From: Pseudomonadota bacterium
GTDB taxonomy: Bacteria > Pseudomonadota > Gammaproteobacteria > Steroidobacterales > Steroidobacteraceae
DNA length: 38,454 nucleotides
NCBI GenBank assembly: GCA_021816775.1
Contig: JAKAXA010000032.1
Location: 1 to 38,454 of the forward strand
Reading direction: 5' to 3'
The notes below the pieces were generated by a model. The model saw nothing but the letters and a program-made list of their open reading frames with translations. It did no database searches and had not been told where the DNA came from. Numbering within the stretch: the first letter of the stretch is position 1; every line of letters starts with the position of its first letter. Shown in pieces: positions 15,887-24,793 of this stretch. Made by a program: the position numbers and the translations under genes.

Positions 15887-18091
15887 TCATTGCAGCTGAT
15901 GCAGCCAGAAGCGCTCCATGGCGGTGAACAGGTGTGTCCGGGCGGCAGGCCCCGAGATGCCGTGTGTCTTGTTGGGGTAGACCAGCAGCTGATACGGCTT
16001 ATCGGCGTTGATCAGCGCCTGAATGAACTGCAGAGTATTCTGCCAGTGCACGTTGTCATCGCCGGTGCCGGCCACGAGCAGCAGCGGGTCAGCGAGACTG
16101 TGAGCTGCGGCCACATCGGAGCTGCCGGCGTATCCCGACGGGTTCTGCTGAGGCGTGCCCATGTAACGCTCGGTGTACAGCGTGTCGTAGTCCTGCCATC
16201 GCGTCACCGGGGCAACCGCGATGCCGGCTCGCCACACACCGGGCGCGTGAGTGAGGGCGTATGCGGTCATGTAGCCGCCGAAGCTCCAGCCCCAAATGCC
16301 GATCCGCTTCGGGTTCACCCACCTCTGGCGCCGGAGCCATTTCACCGCAGCGAGCTGATCCGCCAGCGCGATCCTGCCGAGATGGAATTTCACCTGCGCC
16401 TGGGCGCGATGGCTGAAATAGGTGGCGGCGCGGTTGTCGGTCGCGAACAGCACGAAGCCACGCCGCGCCAGCAGCTGATCGAACAGGAAGAAAGCCCCCC
16501 GCCAGGCATCGCGCGCCGTGGGCGGCACATCCGGGCCGCCGTACTGGTACATGATGACCGGGTAGCGCTTGCGCGGGTCGAAATGGGGTGGCACGGTGAG
16601 GCGTGCATAGAGGCGCGTATGCCCGTCCGCGGCGGCAATGGTCAGCAAGCGCGGCCTCTGGAAGCGGTACGGCAGCCGGGCCGCCGGACGGATGACGGTG
16701 CGCCGGGCGTTGCGCAGATCGACCAGCGTGACGGACGGCGGCGTCACGGAGTTGGAATAAGTCTGCACATAGGCCCGGGCATTCGGGGCCATGTCGATGG
16801 CATGCGTTCCCGGCCGGGTGGTAACCGCGACAGGCTGCCCGCCGCGCAGCGACACCCTGAACAGCTCCGTATTGAGCGGGCCATGCGTGTAGCGGCTGAA
16901 GTACACCTCACCGCGTTTCTGCTCCACGCCATCGAGCGCGAGCACGTTGTAGTCGCCGAAGGTGAGTCGGCGCATCAGCTGGCCATCGCCGGCATACAGA
17001 TACAGGTGGTACCAGCCATCCTGCTCCGTGCCCCAGATGAACCGTCCATCCTTGAGGAAATGGGGGCCGCCGTGCACGTCGATCCAGTCGGGATCGCTCT
17101 GCGTGACCAGCGTGCGAGTTGCGCCCGAGCTCGGGTTCGCGGTGAGCAGCTGCAGCCGGGTCTGCGCCCGGTTCAGGACCTCGCCGTACACGCGGTCGCC
17201 CTCGGGCAGCCAGCCGAAGCGCGCCAGGTAGGTGTCGGGGGTCCCGGCCATGTCCATCCAGGTGGTCTTGCCGGTCAGGACATCGCGCACGCCCAGGCGC
17301 ACGATCGGGTTGGGTGATCCGGCGGTGGGATATCTCTGCTCGTAGACGTGCGGCCGTCCGTGGAGATAGTTCACGATGGGGAAGCGGTGCACCGGCCGTT
17401 CGTCGAACTGCAGGAACGCGATGTAGCGGCTGTCGGGCGACCACGCGTAGGCCGAGCGCAGAGTGAGTTCCTCCGTGTAGACCCAGTCGAGCTCGCCGTT
17501 CAGCACATCCTTGCCGGGTGCGGTAACCTGGTGCGCCGGGCCGCCGCGCACGGCGAGGTAATGCAGCATGCCGTGAGCGACGTAACTGACCCAGCGTTCA
17601 TCCGGGGAGAGCCGCGGACTGCGCTTGGCGCCCGGCTGATGCGTGATCTGCATGATCCGGCGGGAGGCGAGGTCGTAGAGATAGATCTGATCATGACTGA
17701 GGAAGACGATCGAATCGCCTTTGGGCGACCAGCGGTAGCTCTTCACCCCGTAGCGCGTGATGCGCTCGCGCTCGATCTGGTTCTTGATGGCCCAGGGCGG
17801 GGCGGCCGCGCCGGACAGTTGCCGGCTAGAGAGCAGGATCGAGCGCGTGCCGCGTGCGACATCGACGAGATAGAGGTTCGCCCGGCCCCGCGGGCCGTGG
17901 CGCAGCAGATAGGTCAGATAGTGTCCGTCGGGACTCCATTGCACCTGCTCCGGGGAATAGCCGGTCAGCCCCGGGCGTGCGAATATCTGCGCGATCGTGT
18001 AGCGGGCGGCGGGCATTGCGGCGGCGCCGCTCGCCCGCACGGGGGCCGGAGCAATCAGCAGCAGGGCCGTCAGACCGATCAGATGCTTCAC
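15887..18091 (-). CDS. Exported dipeptidyl-peptidase IV-type serine peptidase (S9 family)
   Basis: 734 residues with an N-terminal signal peptide (MKHLIGLTALLLIAPAPVRA). The N-terminal eight-bladed propeller (about 40-480) has repeated VQWSPDGHYLTYL-type blades and ELDWVYTEEL, the DPP-IV glutamate pair motif that holds the substrate N-terminus. The C-terminal hydrolase domain has GWSFGGY (Ser603), GTGDDNVHW (Asp678) and NKTHGIS (His710), spaced as in DPP-IV. It likely releases Xaa-Pro dipeptides in the periplasm or outside. The start is GTG 18091, with AGGAG seven bases upstream; the longer frame adds non-signal-like residues. Confidence 0.93.
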   Translation of the reverse strand: MKHLIGLTALLLIAPAPVRASGAAAMPAARYTIAQIFARPGLTGYSPEQVQWSPDGHYLTYLLRHGPRGRANLYLVDVARGTRSILLSSRQLSGAAAPPWAIKNQIERERITRYGVKSYRWSPKGDSIVFLSHDQIYLYDLASRRIMQITHQPGAKRSPRLSPDERWVSYVAHGMLHYLAVRGGPAHQVTAPGKDVLNGELDWVYTEELTLRSAYAWSPDSRYIAFLQFDERPVHRFPIVNYLHGRPHVYEQRYPTAGSPNPIVRLGVRDVLTGKTTWMDMAGTPDTYLARFGWLPEGDRVYGEVLNRAQTRLQLLTANPSSGATRTLVTQSDPDWIDVHGGPHFLKDGRFIWGTEQDGWYHLYLYAGDGQLMRRLTFGDYNVLALDGVEQKRGEVYFSRYTHGPLNTELFRVSLRGGQPVAVTTRPGTHAIDMAPNARAYVQTYSNSVTPPSVTLVDLRNARRTVIRPAARLPYRFQRPRLLTIAAADGHTRLYARLTVPPHFDPRKRYPVIMYQYGGPDVPPTARDAWRGAFFLFDQLLARRGFVLFATDNRAATYFSHRAQAQVKFHLGRIALADQLAAVKWLRRQRWVNPKRIGIWGWSFGGYMTAYALTHAPGVWRAGIAVAPVTRWQDYDTLYTERYMGTPQQNPSGYAGSSDVAAAHSLADPLLLVAGTGDDNVHWQNTLQFIQALINADKPYQLLVYPNKTHGISGPAARTHLFTAMERFWLHQLQ

Positions 18092-18241
18092 GACACGTCT
18101 CCTCGGGGCGGGCGTTGTCCGGCGAAGCTGCGCATTATAGGCGCGTGCGATGCGCGAGGTTTGCGCTGCGCGTGCGGCCGTTGCCGGCTCGCCGTATGAG
18201 CGCTCGCACGGTGAGCGCCTCAGCACCGGTCCGGCAACGGC

Positions 18242-18727
18242 TCACAGCTTCCGATACATCACGAGCGCATCGACAGCGCCCGCACAGGGATGCATGAATG
18301 CGCCGGGCAGGAGGCCGACGATCTCAAATCTCAACGACTGCCACAGCCTCAGTGCCCACTCGTTCGTGCTGACCACGAAGTTGAATTGCATGGCGCGATA
18401 GCCGCGTGCGCACGCAGGCGCGAGCGAGCGCTCACACATGCGCTGCGCGATGCGTCGTCCTGTGGCCCCGGCCTTCGTCATGTAGCCGCAATTGCAGACG
18501 CCCCGTCCCCCGCCGGCCTGGCTGGCTCGCAGGTAATACGTCCCGAGAACGGCCCCGTCCTGCTCCGCGACGAACGTCTCCTTTTCGGGGGCCATCCAAT
18601 AGGCCAGCGCCTCGGCCTCGCTCAGGTCCGGATCGAGCGCATACGTTGCCCCCTCGCGGATGGTCGGCAGAACGATGGCGGCAATCTGCGGCGCATCGCG
18701 GGGCTCGGCTTTCCGGATACTGAGCAT
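18242..18727 (-). CDS. GNAT family N-acetyltransferase
   Basis: 161 residues. The fold is indicated by IRKAEPRDAPQIAAIVLPTI at the N-terminus, the strand VLGTYYLRAS, a Gly-rich acetyl-CoA loop AGATGRRIAQRMCER and the C-terminal STNEWALRLWQSLRFEIVG that is common to these enzymes. The Q/R-x-x-G-x-G/A loop is shortened to K-A-G-A-T-G-R-R. The substrate is unknown. On the same strand, the remains of a P-loop kinase gene lie just upstream. Confidence 0.88.
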   Translation of the reverse strand: MLSIRKAEPRDAPQIAAIVLPTIREGATYALDPDLSEAEALAYWMAPEKETFVAEQDGAVLGTYYLRASQAGGGRGVCNCGYMTKAGATGRRIAQRMCERSLAPACARGYRAMQFNFVVSTNEWALRLWQSLRFEIVGLLPGAFMHPCAGAVDALVMYRKL

Positions 18728-18749
18728 GCCCGGATTCTATCGCAAGCCC

Positions 18750-19126
18750 GTGCCGCGGCGCGCCGCCAGCGCTCGTCGGCCGGCACATCGTGAACATGCA
18801 GTTGCGCCGACCGTCCCGGCCGCCTCGCCAGTTGTACGAACCGTGCCCGGGTTCCACGCTGCGTAAAGCCGAGATCCAGGACGCACGGGATGCCGGGTGG
18901 CGCAACTTCAGAGGCTGTCGCCCAGATCTGCGCCGAGCATCGCTCGACTCGCTCCATCGACCAGGTGGCCTGGAGAGGCTTCGGGCTGTCTATCCAACAC
19001 AGTGTCGCCATCCATTGATCAATGGAGAACACGACGGCGCTGAGCGCATCGGCGAGTTGACGTCGAATAGCTCGTCTTGCCGGCGCCGGTCGAGCCGCAC
19101 ACCAGATGGATCGGGTGCCCGCGCAT
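18750..19126 (-). pseudogene. AAA/zeta-toxin-like P-loop kinase, frameshifted and 3'-truncated
   Basis: From ATG 19126 the frame reads RGHPIHLVCGSTGAGKTSYS, a clear Walker A (GSTGAGKT), then breaks. Shifting frame near 19055-19066 restores LADALSAVVFSIDQWMATL, followed by QATWSMERVERCSAQIW, PCVLDLGFTQR and LHVHDVPADERWRR. Together these follow the course of AAA_33-type ATP-binding proteins (polynucleotide-kinase / zeta-like), including the D-x-W and DLGF motifs. After ADERWRR (about 18760) the similarity fades, and the last 50 or so residues expected of the family are missing; the GNAT gene begins at 18727. One frameshift and a lost 3' end mark a pseudogene. A sequencing slip could explain the frameshift but not the truncation. 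Confidence 0.75.
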
Positions 19127-19499
19127 GGTCCGTCTTTCCTCGGATCGGCTGCGCGATTGACACCCTGGGGCGAGGCGCGCAGATTCTGCGGCGAGTCTAC
19201 CGGGGATGCGCAGTGGCCGCGCCCGGACGGGCGGACTTACGGATCGGGCGCAGGCCTGATGGGATACCCGCTGCGGGACGACGACGCTCACAGTCACGAG
19301 TTACGCGATCTAGCAGTCCGCGAAGGCCTACCTCGGCACGATGCCGCTGCGCCGGGCGCTCGCCAGTGTGCCCGGCGTCACTCCGATGCGGCGACACCTG
19401 GGGCCCGCAACACACGAGCGCGGGGCCTTCCACATGAGCGAACAGGCGGACCTCGCAGTGAAGACCGGCAAGTGAATCGGCAGTACAGGAGAGAAACGG
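19127..19499. other. Stretch between kinase remnant and chaB-like gene
   Basis: No supported gene. A short plus-strand frame 19341-19475 (44 residues, ending HMSEQADLAVKTGK) is open but lacks a clear ribosome site and is not recognised. The end of this stretch holds AGGAGA, the ribosome site of the next gene. Confidence 0.4.
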
Positions 19500-19709
19500 G
19501 TGCCGTACCGTCAGAATTCTGACCTCCCGCCATCGGTGCGCCGCCATCTGCCCGAGCATGCCCAGGACATTTACCGCGCGGCGTTCGACCACGCGTTCGA
19601 GGCGCACAGCGGCGACCCGCGGCAGGAGGAGGCCGCGCACCGGATCGCCTGGGCGGCTGTCAAGCGGCGCTACATCAAACAAGGTGACGAATGGGTCGAG
19701 CTCCCATGA
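19500..19709 (+). CDS. ChaB family protein
   Basis: 69 residues from GTG 19500, with AGGAGA about ten bases upstream. MPYRQNSDLPPSVRRHLPEH, AQDIYRAAFDHAFE, and AAHRIAWAAVKRRYIK follow the ChaB fold: a small basic soluble protein annotated as a cation transport regulator because of its E. coli position beside chaA. The real function is not settled. No chaA-like antiporter is near. Many stand-alone ChaB proteins are found with stress genes, which would fit this region but is not shown by it. Confidence 0.88.
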   Translation: MPYRQNSDLPPSVRRHLPEHAQDIYRAAFDHAFEAHSGDPRQEEAAHRIAWAAVKRRYIKQGDEWVELP

Positions 19710-19807
19710 GTTGCACGCAGTCGCATCGTGCATCGGCGTCGGGCCGACTCGACGCTTCACGCGAGCCGAGCACCCGGGAGTGTGGTGGCGCGCGGACGGC
19801 CGTCGAC

Positions 19808-20959
19808 CTAAGGAGTGGGCATGAACTCGACGGCCCCGGCGCTGAACAGCGTGACCACCAGGGTGCGTCCGTCGGGCAAGAAGCTCAGCTCCCGCGGGAA
19901 TCCCTTTGCGGCGGCCGACATCAGCTCGACCTTTCCCTTGCCATGAATGCCGGTGAGGCCCGCCAGGTGGCCTGATTTGCCTGACACGAATCGCGCGGAA
20001 TCCGCCACCCAGACCTGCCGGTCGTCGGGCCGCACGGCCAGCCCGACGGGGTCGGCCCCGATGGAGAACGATTCCGTGTCGAGGTGCCGCGCGCCAGAGC
20101 TCAGGTCGACCGCGGGAATCCTGAGCAGTGCATTGTCGCCGCGCGCGGTCACCCAGAGCGTCTTTCCGGACGGAGACACCGCAACTCGCACCGGCTCACA
20201 CCCCGCCGGAACGCCAGCGACGACGGAATGGCGCGGATCGGTCGCGGCCTTGGCGATGTCGATCTTCAAGAGCACACCGACCGGCTGATGCCGGCCGTAT
20301 GCGTCGAACGGCGGCGAGCAGCGGGCCGGAAAGCCCGGGATGCGTGGGGCGACTTCGCTGGTCGCATAAAGCCACTTTCCATCGGGTGACACGGCGAGTC
20401 CGACCGGGGCGAACGCCGTCGGGATGTGGCCGACGAGCGCAGCGGCCCGGTGCCGCCGACTGGCGGCCGACACCAGGTTGAACACGCTGATCCGGTGCGA
20501 CGTCTCGTCGCTGACGAACAGCAGCCGATTGTCCCGACTGATGGCGGCGTACACCGGTTGCGGGCTGCCGTCCCTGAGGCGGGCAATGATCGGATCGCCG
20601 CCGGGCCGCTCGAGCCGCGTCACATCGAGGAGGTCCACCCCCACGAGTGTCGTGACCGCGAGCAGCCGTCCGTCGGGCGCGAGAGCCTCGCCCAGGGCTG
20701 CGGCGCTCAATGCAACGGTGCGGTCCAGGTCGAATGAACCTCGGACGTCACGCAGCACTGCAACAGAGCCGTGATCGTGCCGAGCACTGAGCGAGACGAA
20801 CAGCCAGCAGCCATCACTCGTCGGGACCGCGGAGAACGGATCACCGGGGACCGCTGTCAGCGTGGGCCTTGCAGGAGCGGGGCACCCTGCGGCCGCGATC
20901 CCGGGAAGGGGTGTGGCCAGACAAAGAGCCAGAAATACCTTGCGCGCAATCCCTTTCAT
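19808..20959 (-). CDS. Exported YVTN/YncE-like beta-propeller protein
   Basis: 383 residues from ATG 20959 with a signal peptide (MKGIARKVFLALCLATPLPGIAAAG). The rest is a seven-bladed-propeller type sequence with repeated blades such as LAVSPDGKWLYATSEV, VAVSPSGKTLWVTARGDNALLRI, LAVRPDDRQVWVADSA and LSFLPDGRTLVVT. Proteins of this family are periplasmic or surface scaffolds; no enzymatic residues can be pointed out. No strong ribosome site precedes the ATG. The gene stands alone, facing chaB. Confidence 0.82.
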   Translation of the reverse strand: MKGIARKVFLALCLATPLPGIAAAGCPAPARPTLTAVPGDPFSAVPTSDGCWLFVSLSARHDHGSVAVLRDVRGSFDLDRTVALSAAALGEALAPDGRLLAVTTLVGVDLLDVTRLERPGGDPIIARLRDGSPQPVYAAISRDNRLLFVSDETSHRISVFNLVSAASRRHRAAALVGHIPTAFAPVGLAVSPDGKWLYATSEVAPRIPGFPARCSPPFDAYGRHQPVGVLLKIDIAKAATDPRHSVVAGVPAGCEPVRVAVSPSGKTLWVTARGDNALLRIPAVDLSSGARHLDTESFSIGADPVGLAVRPDDRQVWVADSARFVSGKSGHLAGLTGIHGKGKVELMSAAAKGFPRELSFLPDGRTLVVTLFSAGAVEFMPTP

Positions 20960-21103
20960 GGCGGGAATCTGTATCACGTTCGAGACACGTTCGGAAGCCC
21001 AAGGGACGTGCAGCAGCCCGAGATCGCCCCCGGGAAATCCATAGGCTGCGTGGAACGCAGCTCGACTCATGACTCGGCGGCCGCCAGCCGCGGCTGGACT
21101 GCA

Positions 21104-22000
21104 TCATCGGCGGCTTGCCGAGCGCTCCCCGTCCGTCCGCATGACCGCCAGATGCGGCTGCAATGCATGCAGAAAGTCGCTGGTATCGAACAGCTCCGCG
21201 GGCACGCATGTGCCGCCCGTTGCGGGCGGATACGCCAACACGCGCACGCACGCTTCGACGACGATCGGTGCACTGACCGCATAGATGTCGCGTCCCGCGA
21301 CGCCAATCGCCGCTCGATGATCGCCCCACGTGGCGCGAACCTCCATGACGAACTGCTGCGAGGAGCGGCTGGACGGATCGGCGGCAAGCGGTTGCGGTGC
21401 GCGGGGGGATGTTCCAGATCGCGAAGCGGTGCCGTATTCAGGTAGCTGCAGACACTGCGGGCGCCGATGTGCCTGTTGGTCGCGACAATTTCCGCCAGGG
21501 GCACTGCCACCACCTGCTGCACGCCGAAGGGCGCGGGAAACGCCCAGTGTCGAACCGGCGCCCGACGGGGCAATGGCGTGAACCGTCCGTCTGCGACGAT
21601 GAAGCGACGCACGGTATTGGGTTTCGCTGTCCTTCGCGTCCCCGCCGTCGGGTGCCAACAATCGAGTGCCATGCCGACTTCGCTGCGTTCGACGGATCGG
21701 GCCCCGCGGCTCCTCTCGGCTGCGCGCAGATCGGCAAGTCCGCCGTGCAATGCGACCGCCGGAATCACCACCGATCCGCGCTGCCGCGCCTCATCGTGGT
21801 GTCTCGCCAATGGCTGGCGCACGGAAGGCTGCTTCGCGGTGAGGTCGAAGCAGTGGATCCCGGCACGCAGGGCCGCCTCCATGGCAGCCGGCGCAGTTGA
21901 TGACGGCGGCGGTTCCGCGCAGCGCCTCATCGAGCGCGTCCGGGTCGTCACACGCGGCTCGCCGCCACTGCCGGCGCGCTCCCGGACGATGTCGCGCGGT
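21104..22000 (-). pseudogene. Saccharopine dehydrogenase-like NAD(P)-binding protein, frameshifted
   Basis: Three successive frames read as one protein. First DDPDALDEALRGTAAVINCAG (frame ending about 21893), then AAMEAALRAGIHCFDLTAKQPSVRQ, GGLADLR, GMALDCWHPTAGTRRT, RRFIVADGRFTPLP and ATNRHIGARSVCSYLNTAP, then after about 21385 QFVMEVRATWGDHRAAI, GRDIYAVSAPIVVEA and PAELFDTSDFLHAL to the stop at 21104. This is the order of saccharopine-dehydrogenase NADP-domain proteins (often called trans-acting enoyl reductase-like). A short internal deletion after INCAG and a second frameshift break it. The Gly-rich Rossmann loop expected at the N-terminus is not found. Exact 5' boundary is uncertain. Confidence 0.75.
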
Positions 22001-22080
22001 CAACGAAGACGAACAGCGGGGAGCGCGCCGCAACAGCCGGCGGCCGCGGGCTTCTGAAGCTGACTCGTTCATTGGAATGA

Positions 22081-22491
22081 TCGAGAGGTACCCGCCGAGG
22101 ATGTCGAGGCCCTTTGACGCGAACGGCTTTTTCCCCTTCGGCCGGCACGGGTTACCGTACAGCGCGGCGTCATCCCGGCGGAATCGCGGGCTCGGCTTCG
22201 GCAAGCATGGTCTGGGTGATGATCGTCCTCAGGTCGGGCGCATCGGATTCATCAGTGCCGCCGCGGCCCGAACCGCTCTGTGCGGCGCCAGGCATGCGGC
22301 CGAGGCGATCCCGCATCAAGCGGATCGCCGACGGCGAGCGCAGCCGGGCGCTCGCGCGACTCGCCCTGTCGCGGCCAAGCGACGCCGGCTGCTGACGTGA
22401 GCTATTTGCGCGAGCACAAGGCTCTGCGGTAAATGGATGTCGAGCGTCACGTGCGGTTTGTGTCTGATCACCGATTTGCCGAGGCCCGACC
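22081..22491. other. Intergenic stretch ahead of the MscS-like gene
   Basis: No supported gene. The plus-strand frame around 22290-22395 (RRSRIKRIADGERSRALARLAL) faintly recalls the helix after the first membrane segment of CNNM/HlyC transporters, but it is too short to claim. Confidence 0.3.
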
Positions 22492-23589
22492 ATGGTTCAT
22501 ACGAAGTGGTTTGATCTGTATCGAGGCCTGATTGCTCAGGCCGGCATCATCGCAATCGCCTGCGCCCTTCTGGTGACGGCGCTGCGCCTGGCGGGACGGT
22601 GGCTCATCGCCAGATCGTCGCGCCGCGCGGATCCCTTTCGCGAGGCCCTGTATCGCTCGGCTCATTCTCCCGTGCTTGCGCTCATCGTCCTCTGCGGCGC
22701 GTATCTGATCGGTACGCTGATCGACGGGCGGATCCATGCCGGGGTGCTCTCGCATGTCCTCGATCCGTCGGTGCACGTCGGAATCATTGCGGTGGTCGCC
22801 TGGGCAGGCTGGAACCTTCTGAAGATGTATCCAGAGATCCATCACCCGCGCGGGCATGATGTCGATCCGATGATCTACGATCTGGTCGGCAAGTCTGCCC
22901 GGCTGGCGCTGCTCGTGCTCGCCGCACTGCTGATCCTGCGCACGCTGCACTTCCCCATCGCCAGTCTGCTCACCGTCGGCGGCGTCGCCGGGATCGCGAT
23001 CGGCTTCGCCGCGCAGGGCGTCGTGTCCAATCTGTTCGGTGCGATGGTGGTGTATCTGGACAAGCCGTTCAAGATCGGCGAGTGGATCGTGCTGCCGGAG
23101 ATGAATATCTCCGGCACCGTGGAACACATCGGCTGGCGTTCCACGCTGCTGCGGGGGTTCGACACGAGCCCGTTTTATGTTCCGAATTATCTTTTCAACA
23201 CGCACGTCGTCGAGACGCCACCGCGCATGCAGGCCAGGCGCATTCAGCAGACGCTGCCGGTGCGGTATTCGGACGTGGAGCGATTGCCGGCAATCCTGAA
23301 GGACCTGCGCGCCTACATCGCCCGTCACCCCGGGATCGACCATCACCAGAGCGAGATCGTGAACTTCACCAACTACGGCACCCATTCACTCGACATTCTG
23401 ATCTACTGCTTCGCCGGAACGGTTCAGTGGGGCGAATCGCTGGCAGTCCAGGAGGATGTGCTGCTCAATGCTGCGCAAATCATCAGACGGCATGGTGGGC
23501 AGCTGGCGTTACCCGTCACGCGCGTACAGATGCAGGCGGCCGAACCGGAAGCCGGTTCCGACGCGCAACCGGTTGCGTCTCAGGCCTGA
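22492..23589 (+). CDS. Mechanosensitive ion channel, MscS family
   Basis: 365 residues. Membrane helices at about 12-35, 58-78, 95-115 and 135-155 precede the pore helix region LLTVGGVAGIAIGFAAQGVVSNLFGAMVVYLDKPFKIGEWIV, the strongly conserved MscS core with Gly/Ala packing and the beta-domain entry. The C-terminal cytoplasmic part includes the beta domain (GTVEHIGWRSTLLRGFD) and an alpha/beta cage segment. It releases solutes on membrane tension during osmotic downshock. One helix more than E. coli MscS (286 aa). The start is ATG 22492; a GGCCCGACC leader provides no clear ribosome site. Single gene. Confidence 0.92.
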   Translation: MVHTKWFDLYRGLIAQAGIIAIACALLVTALRLAGRWLIARSSRRADPFREALYRSAHSPVLALIVLCGAYLIGTLIDGRIHAGVLSHVLDPSVHVGIIAVVAWAGWNLLKMYPEIHHPRGHDVDPMIYDLVGKSARLALLVLAALLILRTLHFPIASLLTVGGVAGIAIGFAAQGVVSNLFGAMVVYLDKPFKIGEWIVLPEMNISGTVEHIGWRSTLLRGFDTSPFYVPNYLFNTHVVETPPRMQARRIQQTLPVRYSDVERLPAILKDLRAYIARHPGIDHHQSEIVNFTNYGTHSLDILIYCFAGTVQWGESLAVQEDVLLNAAQIIRRHGGQLALPVTRVQMQAAEPEAGSDAQPVASQA

Positions 23590-23755
23590 CCCCAACCCTG
23601 GAGCCGGCCATGGGTCCGCATCCGACCGCCGCGCCCGGCGGTGTCGCGAGCCTGCGTACGCCTCGATCGGCCGCGACGCCCAGGCTGTGGCGGTTATCCG
23701 ACCCGGGTGGCACAGGCTCTGACCGGGGCTGCCGCCAGCGCAGCGGGTGCGCCTC

Positions 23756-24025
23756 TCAGTGCGGCCCCTCCGGCTGGAACCGCGTCGCGACGAAGAACGA
23801 ATAGCCATCGAGCTCGATCGCGCGCACGTCCCCGGCTCCATCCCCGGCTGACAGAGGCAGGGCGCCGCCGAGGATAGGCTGGCGAAAGCTCGGCCTCAGG
23901 CCGTAGCAGCGCCGGTCCTGCTTCGCGGCTTCAAGCGCCCCACGGGCTCGGCCGATTCCGATGTCGGGAAGAAGAAGATGACCGCGGCTCCTTACCTCGT
24001 CCAACGCGCCCTCGAGCGCCGACAT
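23756..24025 (-). CDS. Hypothetical small protein, 89 aa
   Basis: Not recognised. Starting at ATG 24025, a GGGAG motif lies seven bases upstream, which supports translation. The product begins MSALEGALDEVRSRGHLLLP and ends with an aromatic segment LDGYSFFVATRFQPEGPH. It is soluble with no signal peptide. The frame is open another 19 codons upstream but these add nothing conserved. It could be the tail of a longer decayed gene. Confidence 0.4.
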   Translation of the reverse strand: MSALEGALDEVRSRGHLLLPDIGIGRARGALEAAKQDRRCYGLRPSFRQPILGGALPLSAGDGAGDVRAIELDGYSFFVATRFQPEGPH

Positions 24026-24793
24026 GACTGCGCTCCCGCCGCCCGGCGAGGTCTCCGCTTGGTCGTGGCTCCAGCCGCGCACCCGTCTCGCGTGCTTGAT
24101 TAGCGGATCCTGAAACCTGCCACGGGTGCCGAGGTACGGGACCGATGACTCGCGCGCATGGCGAGCGACCGCGCGGGCTGGTCACTTGCGCGCTGCGGCA
24201 CCGGGAATGCCCTACCGCCAGTGCGCCAGCCGGCAGAGCACGGCAGTTCATGGGACGCCACCGCCGGGATTGCGGAGCAGCATGGTTGCTCTTGGAGAGC
24301 GCCGACACACATGTACGCGAGCCCGTCGCGCTGCGAGCGCGGCATTACGACGCTTCGGCGCGGGCAGAAGGCACCTTGCCGCGTCTGACTAGTCGACCCA
24401 ATCCGTTCCTTCTAAACTTTCCGCGCCAGCGAGTGGGCTGTGAGAGTGCAGGCCATGTCGGATGTCGGATCGCAAGCCGGTTGATCCTTCCACGATCCGT
24501 TCCACAGGCAATCAATGACCGCAGACGCGGCCCTCATGCGCCACCATACGCGCCCAATGAGAAACCGAGGGGCCGCCAGGCCATCTCGCGGGGGGTTGGT
24601 TCGGGTTGCACTTCTTCAACCACGCAAACTTCGATGACGCTCGACGCGGTATGTGCTCCCGACCGTGAGCCAATCGTCGCGCCCGCCGAGCGCAATGTCT
24701 CAATCCTGGTCGAAGCTGCGGGGTCGCCGACGATCAGCGCCCCCGCACGTGTGCCCTGTCATGGGCTCAAAACGCGCCGAAGGAGTGACCGAA
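24026..24793. other. 768-bp stretch with no supported gene
   Basis: Several long GC-driven frames overlap here on both strands, none with a recognisable product. The last bases carry GAAGGAG, which serves the BNR-propeller pseudogene that follows. No tRNA or repeat was seen. Confidence 0.4.

Noticed and set aside
22290-22395. Possible CNNM/HlyC transporter remnant
   Set aside because: Only about 30 residues with faint resemblance; no membrane segment or CBS domain nearby.
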